Positions 25,733 through 37,157 are shown, counted from the stretch's first letter. The stretch is 64,000 nt of DNA from Ferriphaselus amnicola (GCF_000974685.2 NZ_AP018738.1:1922001-1986000); one strand, 5' to 3'. Notes: generated from the sequence alone by a model not told the origin. Translations and numbers: made by a program.

Positions 25733-28471
25733 CTACTTTCCCAACCGATCTTCTGCCTTGCTCTTCAGGCGATTGAATAAAACCTCTGGAGCGAGCATTA
25801 CTAGCAAGAAGATCAGCAAAAATGCGACCCAAGGATTATGCAATGCTAAACGCTGCATCCGCTCTTTAACGGACATGTAACCAATTGAATAGGTTGGGGC
25901 CAAACGATAAGATTTGACTGTTTCCTTTTGCACGTCCAACAGAGAGACATCACCAGAAAAGTTGTTCGCACGATCAAATGTAGCCAGTACCTGAGCAGCA
26001 TTACGCAAATCCCCATCGCTGCCCGCCGTTATCAAAACCACGCTGCGTTTATTCTGTAATGGCGACTCAAAAGCAGCAACCAGTGCTGGTGTATGTAAAC
26101 GATCCTTCAAATCTAGAGAGACATTCGCCCATGCACCCAGCCTATCGGAATAGCCCTTGCCATCCTCTGTGAACAGCTGCCAAGAGCCGAACAAGTTGAC
26201 AGGCCACGGGAACGGCTGCAACGATCCGCGCGGATTCACCGTGATGCGATACTTCCAATCATCGAACAGCGGCTCTAAATGTGCCGTCGTTCCTACTAGC
26301 AGCACATCCCTATCGGCAAACTGATCAGCACTACGGAACGATGACACAGCCAAGCCAGTTGCAGGGTAGCCGGTTTTCTCACCAATATGACCAATCACTG
26401 TCATCAGACTACTGATTTCCTGTTCGCTGAACTGCTCAGGAACCAGCACAACAGTTCCAGAAAGATCCGCCTTGCTGCTGAATGGGTAGCCTGTATAGGC
26501 CATGTATGAAAGGTTAGGCAACTCCACGTACTGCGGCAAGGCAGACACGTCCAGCGATGAGGTCGGATCGACTCGAATCTCATCGTACACAATGCCATTG
26601 ATAGCACACTGAGCCTCGCCAGTTTGTGTAAAGATAAAGTTAAAGGTCAGGTTATCTTTACCGGTCATTTTGGCGGCAGGAACAGAAAACACTGTTTGAA
26701 TGGCCACCATACCTTGAGTTTCGGTTGTCTTAATTGAGATCGTATCGAACTTTTCACCATTCAGAACCGCTTCAATTTGGGTCAGCTTTCTTCCACCGTT
26801 TGATGCCTGTAGCTTCAAGGTAACCGGGATAGTCTGCTCTTCCGTACTAAACAAGTTGAATGGCAACCTTACATTAAGCTGTAAAGGCGATACGAACACG
26901 CCCTTACTCTTCAACTGGTCTGCTGGCAGTAAGTCGCCAATCAATACTTTCCTATTGGTCGGCAACCAATTCGGGGCATCGTTCAAAGCCCGTTGAGGGG
27001 TAATTTCGCGATTAAAGACAGTGGCTGTCGCACCTTCGAGCTTCAATTTTCCCAGCACGAGGGCATTCACCGCATCAACCAAATCCTTATCTGTTCTTCC
27101 CACGATCAGCAAAAGACGCGAGTTAACTGGATTAACAGGATTGTTAATCATCGATATCTGTGCAAACCCCTCCGTCACAGGGGGCAACTCGATCCCATCG
27201 ATATGCTCGTCAGAGGTTGCGAGCACAATGGAGTCATACTGAGGTAGGGAGCCAAGTTTGGTGGAAAAATTCGTGCCGCGCCACGAAGCCAAATTCCCAA
27301 ACCACGACGCCAGTACGCCTGCGGCTTTAATGGTGTTATTGCTAGGCTTGCCTGAGAAGACGAAAGGAATCCGAATCGGCTGGGTCTCGTGCTTATCAAA
27401 GAAGGGCATCGGGAACAAGGCTAGATCGTTCGTCAGAGGCAGAGAGAACGACTCAGCATCGATTTCACTGAAACGGTGATAGATACGCACCCATTTTTCG
27501 ATTGAACGTGGATCGTCACACGCATCATCCTTCAAATGAGATGCTACGCGGAAGGATAGATGGTTCCATTCTGACAACAATGTAGGATCGACCTCGATGG
27601 TTCTAAACGATCCTGCTGCACCTTCAGGGTCAAGTGGGAACGCAGCAACTTCTTTTCCGTTCACCAACACCACCAACTTACTCGTCTGCGGATCCAACTT
27701 TGACGAGTAGTCGTACTTCAATTGCAAATGCAAGCTCTTGACGATATCCAATGTATGGAAAGAGAAGTCAATCGAGGACTCGGCCTCATCACCGAGCAAC
27801 TTGATCGGTTTCGACAAACCCAAGCTTTTTAGGCTCAGAACCTCTTTGCGCACCGCTGGAGAAGTTGATGCGTTGGCCATTGCCACAGGAGTAACTACTT
27901 CCTTAGTTGCAATCGGGGTGGGCGATGACTTGGCGGACACCGCTGGAGCTGGAGCCAGTGGAGCCGCCACCTTTACGCTGGGCGGCGTTGCCACTTTAGC
28001 CGGAACAGAAGCTGTCTGTGGAACTGGCTCCTTAGCCACCTGGGGAGTAACAGGCTTTACCACCACCTTAGCTGGCGCGGGTGCAACTACTATCTTTTTC
28101 TCTTCTACGGGCGGAGGAACTGGTTTTTCAACCACCTTAACCGGAGCAGCAACTGGTTTTGGTTCAACTTTCACTGGCTCTTGCTTCACCGCCTTGACTG
28201 GCTGAGGCATCACCAAGGGAGCTGGCACCTGTTTTACTTTAGCGTCAGGAATCGAGCTGGATATAACTTTGGTTGCTGGCTGAGCCACCGGTTTACTTTT
28301 ACCGACCACGGGGGCGGAAGGGCGCGTCACTGGCGAACTCTGCGCCACTCCGGCATCAGCCGATCCAACACCTTGTTCAGCAGCATCCGGAGCCGCAAAA
28401 GTGGCGCTCGCCTGTGTAAGGGCAAACAGGCACGCCAGAGACAGATGTAGTATTTTATTCATTCTATTCAC
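25733..28471 (-). CDS. bcsB: Cyclic-di-GMP-binding regulatory subunit of cellulose synthase, BcsB
   Basis: Periplasmic, membrane-anchored partner of BcsA that guides the glucan through the periplasm. A signal peptide (1-26) is followed by a long Pro/Val/Lys/Ala-rich stretch (about 30-205). Then come the carbohydrate-binding and flavodoxin-like domains of BcsB (SIDFSFHTLDIVKSLHLQLKYDYS, FPMPFFDKHE) and one C-terminal membrane helix (WVAFLLIFLLVMLAPEVLF). At 912 residues it is longer than most BcsB because of the N-terminal stretch. An ATG three codons downstream is an alternative start. It lies 26 bases behind bcsA. Confidence 0.95.
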   Translation of the reverse strand: MNRMNKILHLSLACLFALTQASATFAAPDAAEQGVGSADAGVAQSSPVTRPSAPVVGKSKPVAQPATKVISSSIPDAKVKQVPAPLVMPQPVKAVKQEPVKVEPKPVAAPVKVVEKPVPPPVEEKKIVVAPAPAKVVVKPVTPQVAKEPVPQTASVPAKVATPPSVKVAAPLAPAPAVSAKSSPTPIATKEVVTPVAMANASTSPAVRKEVLSLKSLGLSKPIKLLGDEAESSIDFSFHTLDIVKSLHLQLKYDYSSKLDPQTSKLVVLVNGKEVAAFPLDPEGAAGSFRTIEVDPTLLSEWNHLSFRVASHLKDDACDDPRSIEKWVRIYHRFSEIDAESFSLPLTNDLALFPMPFFDKHETQPIRIPFVFSGKPSNNTIKAAGVLASWFGNLASWRGTNFSTKLGSLPQYDSIVLATSDEHIDGIELPPVTEGFAQISMINNPVNPVNSRLLLIVGRTDKDLVDAVNALVLGKLKLEGATATVFNREITPQRALNDAPNWLPTNRKVLIGDLLPADQLKSKGVFVSPLQLNVRLPFNLFSTEEQTIPVTLKLQASNGGRKLTQIEAVLNGEKFDTISIKTTETQGMVAIQTVFSVPAAKMTGKDNLTFNFIFTQTGEAQCAINGIVYDEIRVDPTSSLDVSALPQYVELPNLSYMAYTGYPFSSKADLSGTVVLVPEQFSEQEISSLMTVIGHIGEKTGYPATGLAVSSFRSADQFADRDVLLVGTTAHLEPLFDDWKYRITVNPRGSLQPFPWPVNLFGSWQLFTEDGKGYSDRLGAWANVSLDLKDRLHTPALVAAFESPLQNKRSVVLITAGSDGDLRNAAQVLATFDRANNFSGDVSLLDVQKETVKSYRLAPTYSIGYMSVKERMQRLALHNPWVAFLLIFLLVMLAPEVLFNRLKSKAEDRLGK

Positions 28472-28497
28472 TCTACTATGAGTAATACGCGCCTAAC

Positions 28498-30633
28498 TCA
28501 ACCCTTGTGAGCGGATGACAGCAACCGCTCAAAGCCAAGCTCACTGAACCGCAACAACTCACGGAACCCGTGTAGCGGGTGATCCAAATCGACATCTTCC
28601 AACCAATTCTCCCAAGCATTCGCCCTAGAGAAAGTCGTCGAAATCAGCTTACGTTCTGTATCAACCGGCATGCTGGTAAAGCGTAATCTAAGCGACTTCT
28701 CAACGACACCCGCCACCTCCACAGGAAAGGCATGTGCCATACCGTCGCGCTCCAAGGTCAGCGTAAGGGTATCCCCTCGTTTTAGCCCAACCGGCTCAGG
28801 CAAATCAACCGACACACCACCAATCGAAAAGTCCTGAGTAAAGCAACTGATCGTTTTCCCAGGCAGAACGATACCCGCAGGAATAGACGCTCTGACGCGG
28901 CTTGCATTGCGCACCTGCTTGGTTTCCAGTGCAACAGCAATAGTTGCTCCAATCATCACCAGATTGTAGAGCGCCCAACCCACGTTCATTGCCGCCGTGT
29001 CCCACTCATAGGTATTCCACCAGAACATACGCGCCAAACCAACGATCAGGCCGCACAGATCCAGAATGAACAGAATCACGTAAGGTATGGAAATCTTCCA
29101 GTCGAAATACTCCTCATCCACACGCCCACCCTTTGCAGTCACATTGAATGTGCCTAGCTTCGGGCTGACCAACGCGATCAAAGTCGGCCACATGATGTAC
29201 CACGCCAGAGTGGTTTCATACACTTCGTTCCAGAACGAGTGGCGGTTCTGTTGTTGCATCCGTGAATTGGCGATGGACGACATGATCAAGTGCGGCAAAG
29301 CAAACACTGCGATCATCCCCGCCGGAGCATCAATAACGTGCACCTCCAAGAACAGATATGCCAACGGCGAGGTCATAAAGAAGAACCTCGGGAAACCATA
29401 CAAGAAGTGCAAGATGGCATTGGCGTAACAGAGGCGCTGCATGAACGACAATCCGCGCTTGAAGAATGGATTGTCGATTCGGAAGATTTGCACCATCCCA
29501 CGCGCCCAGCGCATCCGTTGCTTGATGTGAGCACTCAAGGACTCTGTAGCAAGGCCACCTGCCAGAGGGACATTCAAATAGGCTGAGTTATAGCCTCTTG
29601 CATGAAGATTAATTGAAGTATGAGCATCTTCAGTCACGGTATCGATAGCAATGCCACCGATCTCATCCAAAGCCGAGCGCTTCAGTACAGCACACGAACC
29701 ACAGAAGTATGCGGAATTCCAAAGATCATTACCGTCCTGCACCAAACCATAGAACAATGCACCCTCATTAGGAATCTTGCGGAACGTTCCCAAATTACGC
29801 TCAAAGGGGTCAGCCGAGAAGAAATGGTGAGGAGTTTGAACCAAAGCAAGCTTGGGGTCGTTAAGGAAACCACCCATAGTCGACGTCAAGAATGAGCGTA
29901 CAGGAATATGGTCACAATCGAAGATCACGACAAATTCGCCGGTAGCTTGCTTTAGCGCATTGTTGATATTGCCAGCCTTGGCATAGACATGATCTTCGCG
30001 AGCGATGTATCTAACCCCAGCCTCATTGGCAAAAGAGCGAAACTCCTCTCTATGCCCATCATCCAACAGGTAAATCTTAATCTTCTCCACCGGCCAATCC
30101 ATGACCTGCGCCGCAAGCACCGAAGCCTTGACCACTTCCAACGGTTCGTTGTAAGTCGGAATCAGCACATCGACCGTAGGCCAAAGCGCCTTATTCTCAG
30201 GTAGCACTTCCGTTTTTCTACGCAGTGGCCAAATGGTTTGCAAGAACCCCAGCCCGAGCACTACCCACGCATAGGTCTCCGCAAGCAGCAAACCTATACT
30301 GAAGACCCCATCCAATAGCGTGGTTACATTGAGTGTTTCGGTTGCGCGCCAATACAAGTAGCGCGTTGACATGAGCACCGACACACCCACTAACAGCAAG
30401 GTGATGAAGGAGCCTGCATAACTACGAATGTAAAGTACGAAGACGAAGACCAGCAAACCAAAAATCAGCTGCTCGATACCATCCAGCGGCATAATCACCA
30501 GCCAACCAGCGACAACCAACCCGACCACGGTCACTAGCCAACGAATGGTGCGAAAGCGCCAGCCAGACCAATTCGTCAATAGCTCCAACAGTTTGTTGGG
30601 AACACCCCAGAGATAGCGACCTGTCCGTTCCAT
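28498..30633 (-). CDS. bcsA: Cellulose synthase catalytic subunit BcsA (UDP-forming)
   Basis: Inner-membrane glycosyltransferase (GT2) that makes and translocates beta-1,4-glucan from UDP-glucose. Catalytic signatures are complete: DDG at 191-193, DCD at 239-241, TED at 334-336 and QRMRW at 372-376. About eight membrane helices frame the domain. A PilZ domain follows with RNASR (575-579) and DFSIGG (601-606), so activity should depend on c-di-GMP. The 711-residue length is normal. It is first in the bcs operon; bcsQ, bcsE, bcsG, bcsD and bcsC are not seen in the window. Confidence 0.97.
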   Translation of the reverse strand: MERTGRYLWGVPNKLLELLTNWSGWRFRTIRWLVTVVGLVVAGWLVIMPLDGIEQLIFGLLVFVFVLYIRSYAGSFITLLLVGVSVLMSTRYLYWRATETLNVTTLLDGVFSIGLLLAETYAWVVLGLGFLQTIWPLRRKTEVLPENKALWPTVDVLIPTYNEPLEVVKASVLAAQVMDWPVEKIKIYLLDDGHREEFRSFANEAGVRYIAREDHVYAKAGNINNALKQATGEFVVIFDCDHIPVRSFLTSTMGGFLNDPKLALVQTPHHFFSADPFERNLGTFRKIPNEGALFYGLVQDGNDLWNSAYFCGSCAVLKRSALDEIGGIAIDTVTEDAHTSINLHARGYNSAYLNVPLAGGLATESLSAHIKQRMRWARGMVQIFRIDNPFFKRGLSFMQRLCYANAILHFLYGFPRFFFMTSPLAYLFLEVHVIDAPAGMIAVFALPHLIMSSIANSRMQQQNRHSFWNEVYETTLAWYIMWPTLIALVSPKLGTFNVTAKGGRVDEEYFDWKISIPYVILFILDLCGLIVGLARMFWWNTYEWDTAAMNVGWALYNLVMIGATIAVALETKQVRNASRVRASIPAGIVLPGKTISCFTQDFSIGGVSVDLPEPVGLKRGDTLTLTLERDGMAHAFPVEVAGVVEKSLRLRFTSMPVDTERKLISTTFSRANAWENWLEDVDLDHPLHGFRELLRFSELGFERLLSSAHKG

Positions 30634-30710
30634 ATTTATATTCCCTGATTTATCCTGCAGCCGAATTTCGACACATTGAGACTCTGCATTGCAATTAAGC
30701 CTTTGGATGC

Positions 30711-30739
30711 ATTCTCTAGAGCTATCCCCCTAGTGTCAA
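30711..30739 (-). promoter_or_regulatory. Candidate sigma-70 promoter of the bcs operon
   Basis: Minus strand TTGACA (30739-30734), a perfect -35, 17 bases, then GAGAAT (30716-30711), four of six. The transcript would start near 30704, about 70 bases before bcsA. Confidence 0.5.
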
Positions 30740-30746
30740 GCACTAG
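30730..30746. promoter_or_regulatory. Palindrome overlapping the bcs -35 element
   Basis: CTAGTG, 5 bases, CACTAG: perfect 6-base arms that contain most of the TTGACA hexamer. A protein bound here would block the promoter, so this is a candidate operator. Confidence 0.4.
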
Positions 30747-30752
30747 ATTGGA

Positions 30753-30780
30753 CTATATCCTTTTACCTATATCCTTTTAC
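30753..30780. repeat. Tandem 14-bp direct repeat upstream of the bcs promoter
   Basis: ctatatccttttac occurs twice without a gap, at 30753-30766 and 30767-30780. It sits directly upstream of the -35 element, about 50-75 bases before the predicted transcript start, where activators commonly bind. Confidence 0.85.
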
Positions 30781-30960
30781 GTGATTCAACCCGAACAAAG
30801 CTCAGAGCCAACCCTGCACCTTCTCACATAGAATTCCCTAGCAAGATGAACGAAACAAGATGACTAGACTCTATATAACGCATCTCATACAAATAGTTAG
30901 AATCACATCGGGAGTAAACTACAATATTAATAAAACAAGCTGACAGACTAGGGGATACAA

Positions 30961-32775
30961 TCAAGCCATTAGCTGCTGGTGTATCTTTTTTGCCAAGGCC
31001 AGACTGATCCCTTCGACTTGGCTTAGATCTTCCACGCTCGCCAACTGCACCCCCCTTAGCCCACCGAAACGCGCCAACAGGTTACGACGGCGCTTCTCCC
31101 CCACTCCCTCGATCTCTTCCAACATCGATGTCGTGCGAATTTTCCCGCGCTTTGCTCGATGACCACTGATTGCAAAACGGTGCGCCTCGTCGCGTACTTG
31201 CTGAATCAAGTGTAGCGCTGAACTATCTGGCGACAAAGACAGCGCCTCATCTTCTCCAGGGCGTATCAATTGCTCCAGCCCAGCCTTGCGTTCGACGCCT
31301 TTGGCCACACCCACCAACTGGATCTCAGGCAAGCCCAGCTCGGCCATCACGTCCACCGCCATACCTAACTGTCCTACCCCACCGTCGATCAGGATGAGGT
31401 CAGGCCGTTTGCCTTCACCTGCCTGCAATTTTTGATAGCGCCGCGTCACCGCCTGACGCATCGCGGCGTAATCGTCGCCGGGCGTGATGCCGGTGATGTT
31501 GTAACGGCGATACTCGGCATTACGCATCGCAAGATTGTCATACACCACGCACGAGGCCACTGTCGCCTCGCCCATGGTGTGGCTGATGTCGAAACACTCG
31601 ATGCGCGCCAGCTGTTCCAGCCCCAGCACCTCGCGCAACGCATCCACCCGCACCTGCTGACCAGCCTGCAAACCGGCCTGCTGCTGCAAGGCCAGCAGCG
31701 CATTCTGCTCCGCCATCTCCAACCATTGACGGCGCTCACCGTTGACCTGATGACGGATGGCGACCTTGTGGCCGGACTGCTCACCCAACAACTCTTCCAG
31801 CGCTTCCGCCGCCGCGGGTACATTGACCAGCACCAGCGGCGGCACGCTGCGCTCCAGATAATGCTGCGCCAGAAAGGCCTCCAGCACCTCGCCCGGCTCC
31901 TGCCCATCGGCGTTCTGCGGAAAGAAATGCTTGTCGCCCAGATGCCGCCCCCCGCGCACCATCGCCAGCGCCACGCACAGCGCGCCGTTCAGCGTCGCCA
32001 CCGCCACGATGTCGGCATCGGTGCTGCCAGTGCTTTCCACGAACTGTTTTTGCTGCACGGTGCGCAGCGCCTGTAACTGGTCGCGCAACGCCGCCGCCTG
32101 CTCGAACGCCAACGCTTCCGCCGCCACCTCCATCGCCGTGCGCAGATGCGCTTCCACTTCGCCTTGCTTGCCCAGCAGCAACAGCGAGGCGTTGCGGATA
32201 TCGGCGGCGTAATCGTCCTGAGAAATCAGATTTACGCACGGCCCGGTGCAGCGCTGGATCTGGTGCAGCAGACAAGGCCGAGTGCGGTTGTTGAACACGC
32301 TGTCCTCGCAGGTGCGGATGCGGAACACCTTCTGCAACAGCGCGATGCTCTCCTTGGCCGCATTGGCGTTGGGGTAAGGCCCGAAATACTGGTTATGCCG
32401 GGTCGGTGCACCGCGATAGTAGGCCAGTCGCGGATAAGCATGGCCGCTCAGCACAATGTAGGGGTAGCTCTTGTCGTCGCGAAACAGAATGTTGTAACGC
32501 GGCTTGAGCGACTTGATGAGGTTGTTCTCCAGCAGCAGCGCCTCCGCCTCCGAGCGCGTGATGGTCACCTCGATATTGGCGATGTGCGACACCATCAGCC
32601 GGATGCGCGGCGAGATGTTGGTCTTCTGGAAATAAGAACTGACGCGCTTCTTGAGCTGATTGGCCTTGCCGACGTAGAGCACCTGTCCATCGGCATCCAG
32701 CATGCGATACACGCCCGGAAGCAGCGGCAGGTGATCGAGAATCGGCTTGGGATCGAATGGCTTACTCGCGGTCAT
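30961..32775 (-). CDS. uvrC: Excinuclease ABC subunit C
   Basis: Makes both incisions in nucleotide excision repair with UvrA and UvrB. Domains: GIY-YIG nuclease at about 15-95 ([21 protein letters not shown]), a cysteine-bearing segment ([14 protein letters not shown]), a UVR domain near 205-240, the RNase-H-like second nuclease ([33 protein letters not shown]) and C-terminal helix-hairpin-helix motifs ([19 protein letters not shown]). Length is the usual 604. It lies upstream of the bcs promoter region on the same strand. Confidence 0.97.
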   Translation of the reverse strand: MTASKPFDPKPILDHLPLLPGVYRMLDADGQVLYVGKANQLKKRVSSYFQKTNISPRIRLMVSHIANIEVTITRSEAEALLLENNLIKSLKPRYNILFRDDKSYPYIVLSGHAYPRLAYYRGAPTRHNQYFGPYPNANAAKESIALLQKVFRIRTCEDSVFNNRTRPCLLHQIQRCTGPCVNLISQDDYAADIRNASLLLLGKQGEVEAHLRTAMEVAAEALAFEQAAALRDQLQALRTVQQKQFVESTGSTDADIVAVATLNGALCVALAMVRGGRHLGDKHFFPQNADGQEPGEVLEAFLAQHYLERSVPPLVLVNVPAAAEALEELLGEQSGHKVAIRHQVNGERRQWLEMAEQNALLALQQQAGLQAGQQVRVDALREVLGLEQLARIECFDISHTMGEATVASCVVYDNLAMRNAEYRRYNITGITPGDDYAAMRQAVTRRYQKLQAGEGKRPDLILIDGGVGQLGMAVDVMAELGLPEIQLVGVAKGVERKAGLEQLIRPGEDEALSLSPDSSALHLIQQVRDEAHRFAISGHRAKRGKIRTTSMLEEIEGVGEKRRRNLLARFGGLRGVQLASVEDLSQVEGISLALAKKIHQQLMA

Positions 32776-32821
32776 GGTTCAACTCCGCCGAAATCATCAA
32801 AAAGAATTGACACCGACGATC

Positions 32822-33064
32822 TCACGTCGCAGGCCAATAACGCGCCTCGCGCAAATACAACTGCTCCACCTTGGCTCGCGCCCACGGCGTTCTACGCAAA
32901 AACTTCAGACTGGATTTGATGCTGGGGTCGTGGGTAAAGCAACGGATCGGCACCTCAGCCGCCATCTCGTCCCAGCCCAATCGCTCGGACAATAGCGTGA
33001 CGAGAGTTTCGAGCGTGATCCCGTCCAAAGTCGGAGGGCTCACTGATTTTGAGAGACTATTCAT
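32822..33064 (-). CDS. VF530-family small DNA-binding protein
   Basis: 80-residue protein with the VF530 signature: DGITLETLVTLLSERLGW, then IRCFTHDPSIKSSLKFLRRTPWAR. The family is described from a Vibrio fischeri structure; its role is poorly known. It lies 46 bases upstream of uvrC on the same strand and is divergent from the S4-domain gene. The gene is short but well matched along its whole length. Confidence 0.85.
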   Translation of the reverse strand: MNSLSKSVSPPTLDGITLETLVTLLSERLGWDEMAAEVPIRCFTHDPSIKSSLKFLRRTPWARAKVEQLYLREARYWPAT

Positions 33065-33135
33065 GCGCGCATTTTACAGAGGATGAGCAGACTTGAGCGT
33101 TTACAATGCGAGACTTATTTTTGGATGTCCCACTT

Positions 33136-33837
33136 ATGACTGATTCTGTACGTCTCGCTAAACGTCTGGCCGAGATCGTGCCCTGCTCGCGCCGCGAAGC
33201 AGAGCTGTATATCGCGGGCGGCTGGGTGTCGGTGGATGGTCAGACAGTGGAGGAGCCGCAGTTCATGGTCGCTGAGCAGCGGGTGGAGCTGCACCCAGAA
33301 GCGACGCTCACTCCCGTCACTCCGGTGACGATGATGTTGAACCAAGTTGCCGAAGCCGACGCTCAGCACCCGCCGAGCGCCGACACTCGCATGGCAGATG
33401 ACCACACCGGCGTTCATCTACTCAAGCAACACTTCGTCAAACTGACGCAATACCTGCCCTTGCAAGCAGGTGCGAGCGGATTGACAGTCCATACCCAAGA
33501 CTGGAAAGTAGCGCGAAAACTCAGTGACGACGCAGCCACCATCGAGCAAGAGTATGTCGTCGAAGTCAAGGGCGAACTGATCGAAGACGGCCTGAAGCGG
33601 CTCAATCACGGCCTCAGCTTCAACGGCAAAGCACTGCCACCGATGAAAGTCAGTTGGCAGAGCGAGTCTCGGCTGCGTTTCGCCTTCAAAGGCGTGCAAC
33701 CCGGCCAGATCGTCCACATGTGCCAGAGCGTCGGCCTACAGGTTCAGTCGATGAAGCGGCTGCGCATCGGGCGGCTGGCGATGGGCAAGATCCCGCCGGG
33801 GCAATGGCGCTATCTGGCCGGATACGAGCGTTTCTGA
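33136..33837 (+). CDS. S4-domain protein of the RsuA/RluF pseudouridine-synthase family, catalytic motif not seen
   Basis: About 233 residues. An S4 RNA-binding domain opens the protein (VRLAKRLAEIVPCSRREAELYIAGGWVSVDG). A pseudouridine-synthase-like fold follows, with YVVEVKGEL and the end LRIGRLAMGKIPPGQWRYL. Where RsuA/RluF enzymes carry the catalytic GRLD followed by SEGLL, this one reads LPLQAGASGLTVHTQD, with no aspartate in the GRLD position. It may be an RNA-binding paralogue without activity. ATG at 33136 matches the S4 start; ATG at 33106 is upstream. It overlaps the RIO kinase gene as TGATG. Confidence 0.8.
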   Translation: MTDSVRLAKRLAEIVPCSRREAELYIAGGWVSVDGQTVEEPQFMVAEQRVELHPEATLTPVTPVTMMLNQVAEADAQHPPSADTRMADDHTGVHLLKQHFVKLTQYLPLQAGASGLTVHTQDWKVARKLSDDAATIEQEYVVEVKGELIEDGLKRLNHGLSFNGKALPPMKVSWQSESRLRFAFKGVQPGQIVHMCQSVGLQVQSMKRLRIGRLAMGKIPPGQWRYLAGYERF

Positions 33838-34706
33838 TGAAGACTCCAAAACGCATCGCCCCTCTGGTCGAAGATGGCCTCGTCGATGAAGTGCTGCGCC
33901 AATTGATGAGCGGCAAAGAGGCCACGGTTTACGTAGTGCGCTGCGGCGAAGAAGTGCGTTGCGCAAAAGTCTATAAAGAGGCGAACAAGCGCGCCTTCCG
34001 CCAAAGTGTGGACTACACCGAAGGCCGCAAAGTGAAGAACAGCCGCCGTGCCCGCGCCATGGAAAAGGGCACGAATTACGGGCGCAAAGCGCAGGAAGAG
34101 GCGTGGCAGAGCGCCGAAGTGGACGCGCTGTATCGCCTCGCGGCGGCTGGAGTACGAGTTCCTAAGCCTTACACCTTCCACGAAGGCGTGCTACTGATGG
34201 AATTGGTCGCCGATGCGGACGGCAACGCCGCGCCACGCCTGAACGATCTGGCCTTCACCGCCGAAGTCGCGCTCGACTACCATCGCCAGCTCATCACCCA
34301 AGTGGTGCGAATGCTGTGCGCCGGGGTCGTGCATGGCGACTTGTCCGAATTCAATGTGCTGGTGGATGCTACAGGCCCCGTCATCATCGATCTGCCGCAA
34401 GCCATTGACGCCGCCGCCAACAACCATGCCAAGTCCATGCTGTTGCGCGACGTGGAGAACCTCGCCAACTATTTTGGCCAATACGCACCAGAACTACTCG
34501 CCACCGACTACGGCAACGAGATCTGGGCTCTGTTCGCACGGGGTGAACTCAGCACCGAAAGCACACTGACCGGCCACTTCACCCACGAAGAAAAGCCGGT
34601 CGATCTGAACAGCGTGATGCGCGAGATCAACGACACGCTCAAGGAAGAAGAAGCACGACAGCTAGCACGCGCGTTACGGGCGCAAGAGGAACGATTCCAG
34701 CCCTGA
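33837..34706 (+). CDS. RIO1-type serine/threonine protein kinase
   Basis: 289-residue atypical kinase. The nucleotide loop SGKEATVYVV (about 25-34), Lys44 in CAKVY, the catalytic HGDLSEFNVLV (His166, Asp168, Asn173) and the metal-binding Asp185 in IIDLPQAID are all present. Substrates of bacterial RIO kinases are mostly unknown; in archaea and eukaryotes the family acts in ribosome maturation. I chose ATG at 33837, which overlaps the preceding stop. The longer frame to 33654 lies inside the upstream gene. It is the middle gene of a three-gene run. Confidence 0.92.
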   Translation: MKTPKRIAPLVEDGLVDEVLRQLMSGKEATVYVVRCGEEVRCAKVYKEANKRAFRQSVDYTEGRKVKNSRRARAMEKGTNYGRKAQEEAWQSAEVDALYRLAAAGVRVPKPYTFHEGVLLMELVADADGNAAPRLNDLAFTAEVALDYHRQLITQVVRMLCAGVVHGDLSEFNVLVDATGPVIIDLPQAIDAAANNHAKSMLLRDVENLANYFGQYAPELLATDYGNEIWALFARGELSTESTLTGHFTHEEKPVDLNSVMREINDTLKEEEARQLARALRAQEERFQP

Positions 34707-34709
34707 ACG

Positions 34710-35240
34710 ATGCGCCCCAGATCAACACCCAACTACCTCTTTGGCTACTCCACCGCGCTTATCGAGCAAGTCAGCCGCCTGATCGAACAGGACAGATTGG
34801 CACCGTGGCTGCTCGCCAAATATCCGCAAGCTCACGCCATACGCACCGATGCGGCGCTCTATGATTACGTCCATACGATCAAGAACCAGCACCTGCGCAA
34901 TGCTGGCTCACTTAGCCGCGTCGCCTACGACCCCAAGTTACACATCATCAAGAACGCACTCGGGACGCACACCAATATCTCGCGGGTGCAAGGTGGCAAA
35001 CTGAAAGCCAAGCAGGAGATTCGGATAGCCACACTGTTCCGCCAGATGCCGCCTGACTTCTTGCGCATGATCGTGGTGCATGAGCTCGCGCACATCAAGC
35101 AACGCAATCACGACAAAGCGTTCTACCAACTCTGCCAGCACATCGAACCGACGTATGCCCAACTGGAATTCGAACTGCGGGCGTACCTGACATATCTGGA
35201 ACAAGGTGGTGCCGCGCTGTGGGTGACACAGCCAGCTTAG
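34710..35240 (+). CDS. YgjP-like metallopeptidase-domain protein
   Basis: 176 residues with the zinc motif VVHELAHIKQRNH: His124, Glu125, His128 and a further His134. The arrangement fits the YgjP/WLM-like M48-related family. No signal peptide, so cytoplasmic. It lies 3 bases behind the RIO kinase gene and a strong bidirectional terminator follows it. Substrate unknown. Confidence 0.85.
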   Translation: MRPRSTPNYLFGYSTALIEQVSRLIEQDRLAPWLLAKYPQAHAIRTDAALYDYVHTIKNQHLRNAGSLSRVAYDPKLHIIKNALGTHTNISRVQGGKLKAKQEIRIATLFRQMPPDFLRMIVVHELAHIKQRNHDKAFYQLCQHIEPTYAQLEFELRAYLTYLEQGGAALWVTQPA

Positions 35241-35280
35241 ACCCGCATCACGCCGATTCGAAACACTACGTTACAAACAA

Positions 35281-35310
35281 AAAGCCCCGCCGAGAATCAG
35301 GCGGGGCTTT
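35281..35310. terminator. Bidirectional rho-independent terminator
   Basis: Eleven-base perfect stem (AAAGCCCCGCC / GGCGGGGCTTT), 8-base loop, T-run on both strands. It separates the convergent YgjP-like gene and typA. Confidence 0.92.
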
Positions 35311-35327
35311 TTATTATCGCGTAACGC

Positions 35328-37157
<1,830 letters not shown>

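Larger units (their letters stand above)
30634..30960. other. 327-base regulatory region between uvrC and bcsA
   Basis: AT-rich stretch without a convincing gene. It holds a promoter candidate, a palindrome and a tandem direct repeat, listed separately. I see no clear terminator after uvrC. Confidence 0.6.

Noticed and set aside
31432..32919. Long plus-strand frames opposite uvrC
   Set aside because: GC-rich stretch of uvrC gives open shadows; they have no homology-like features and uvrC is complete.
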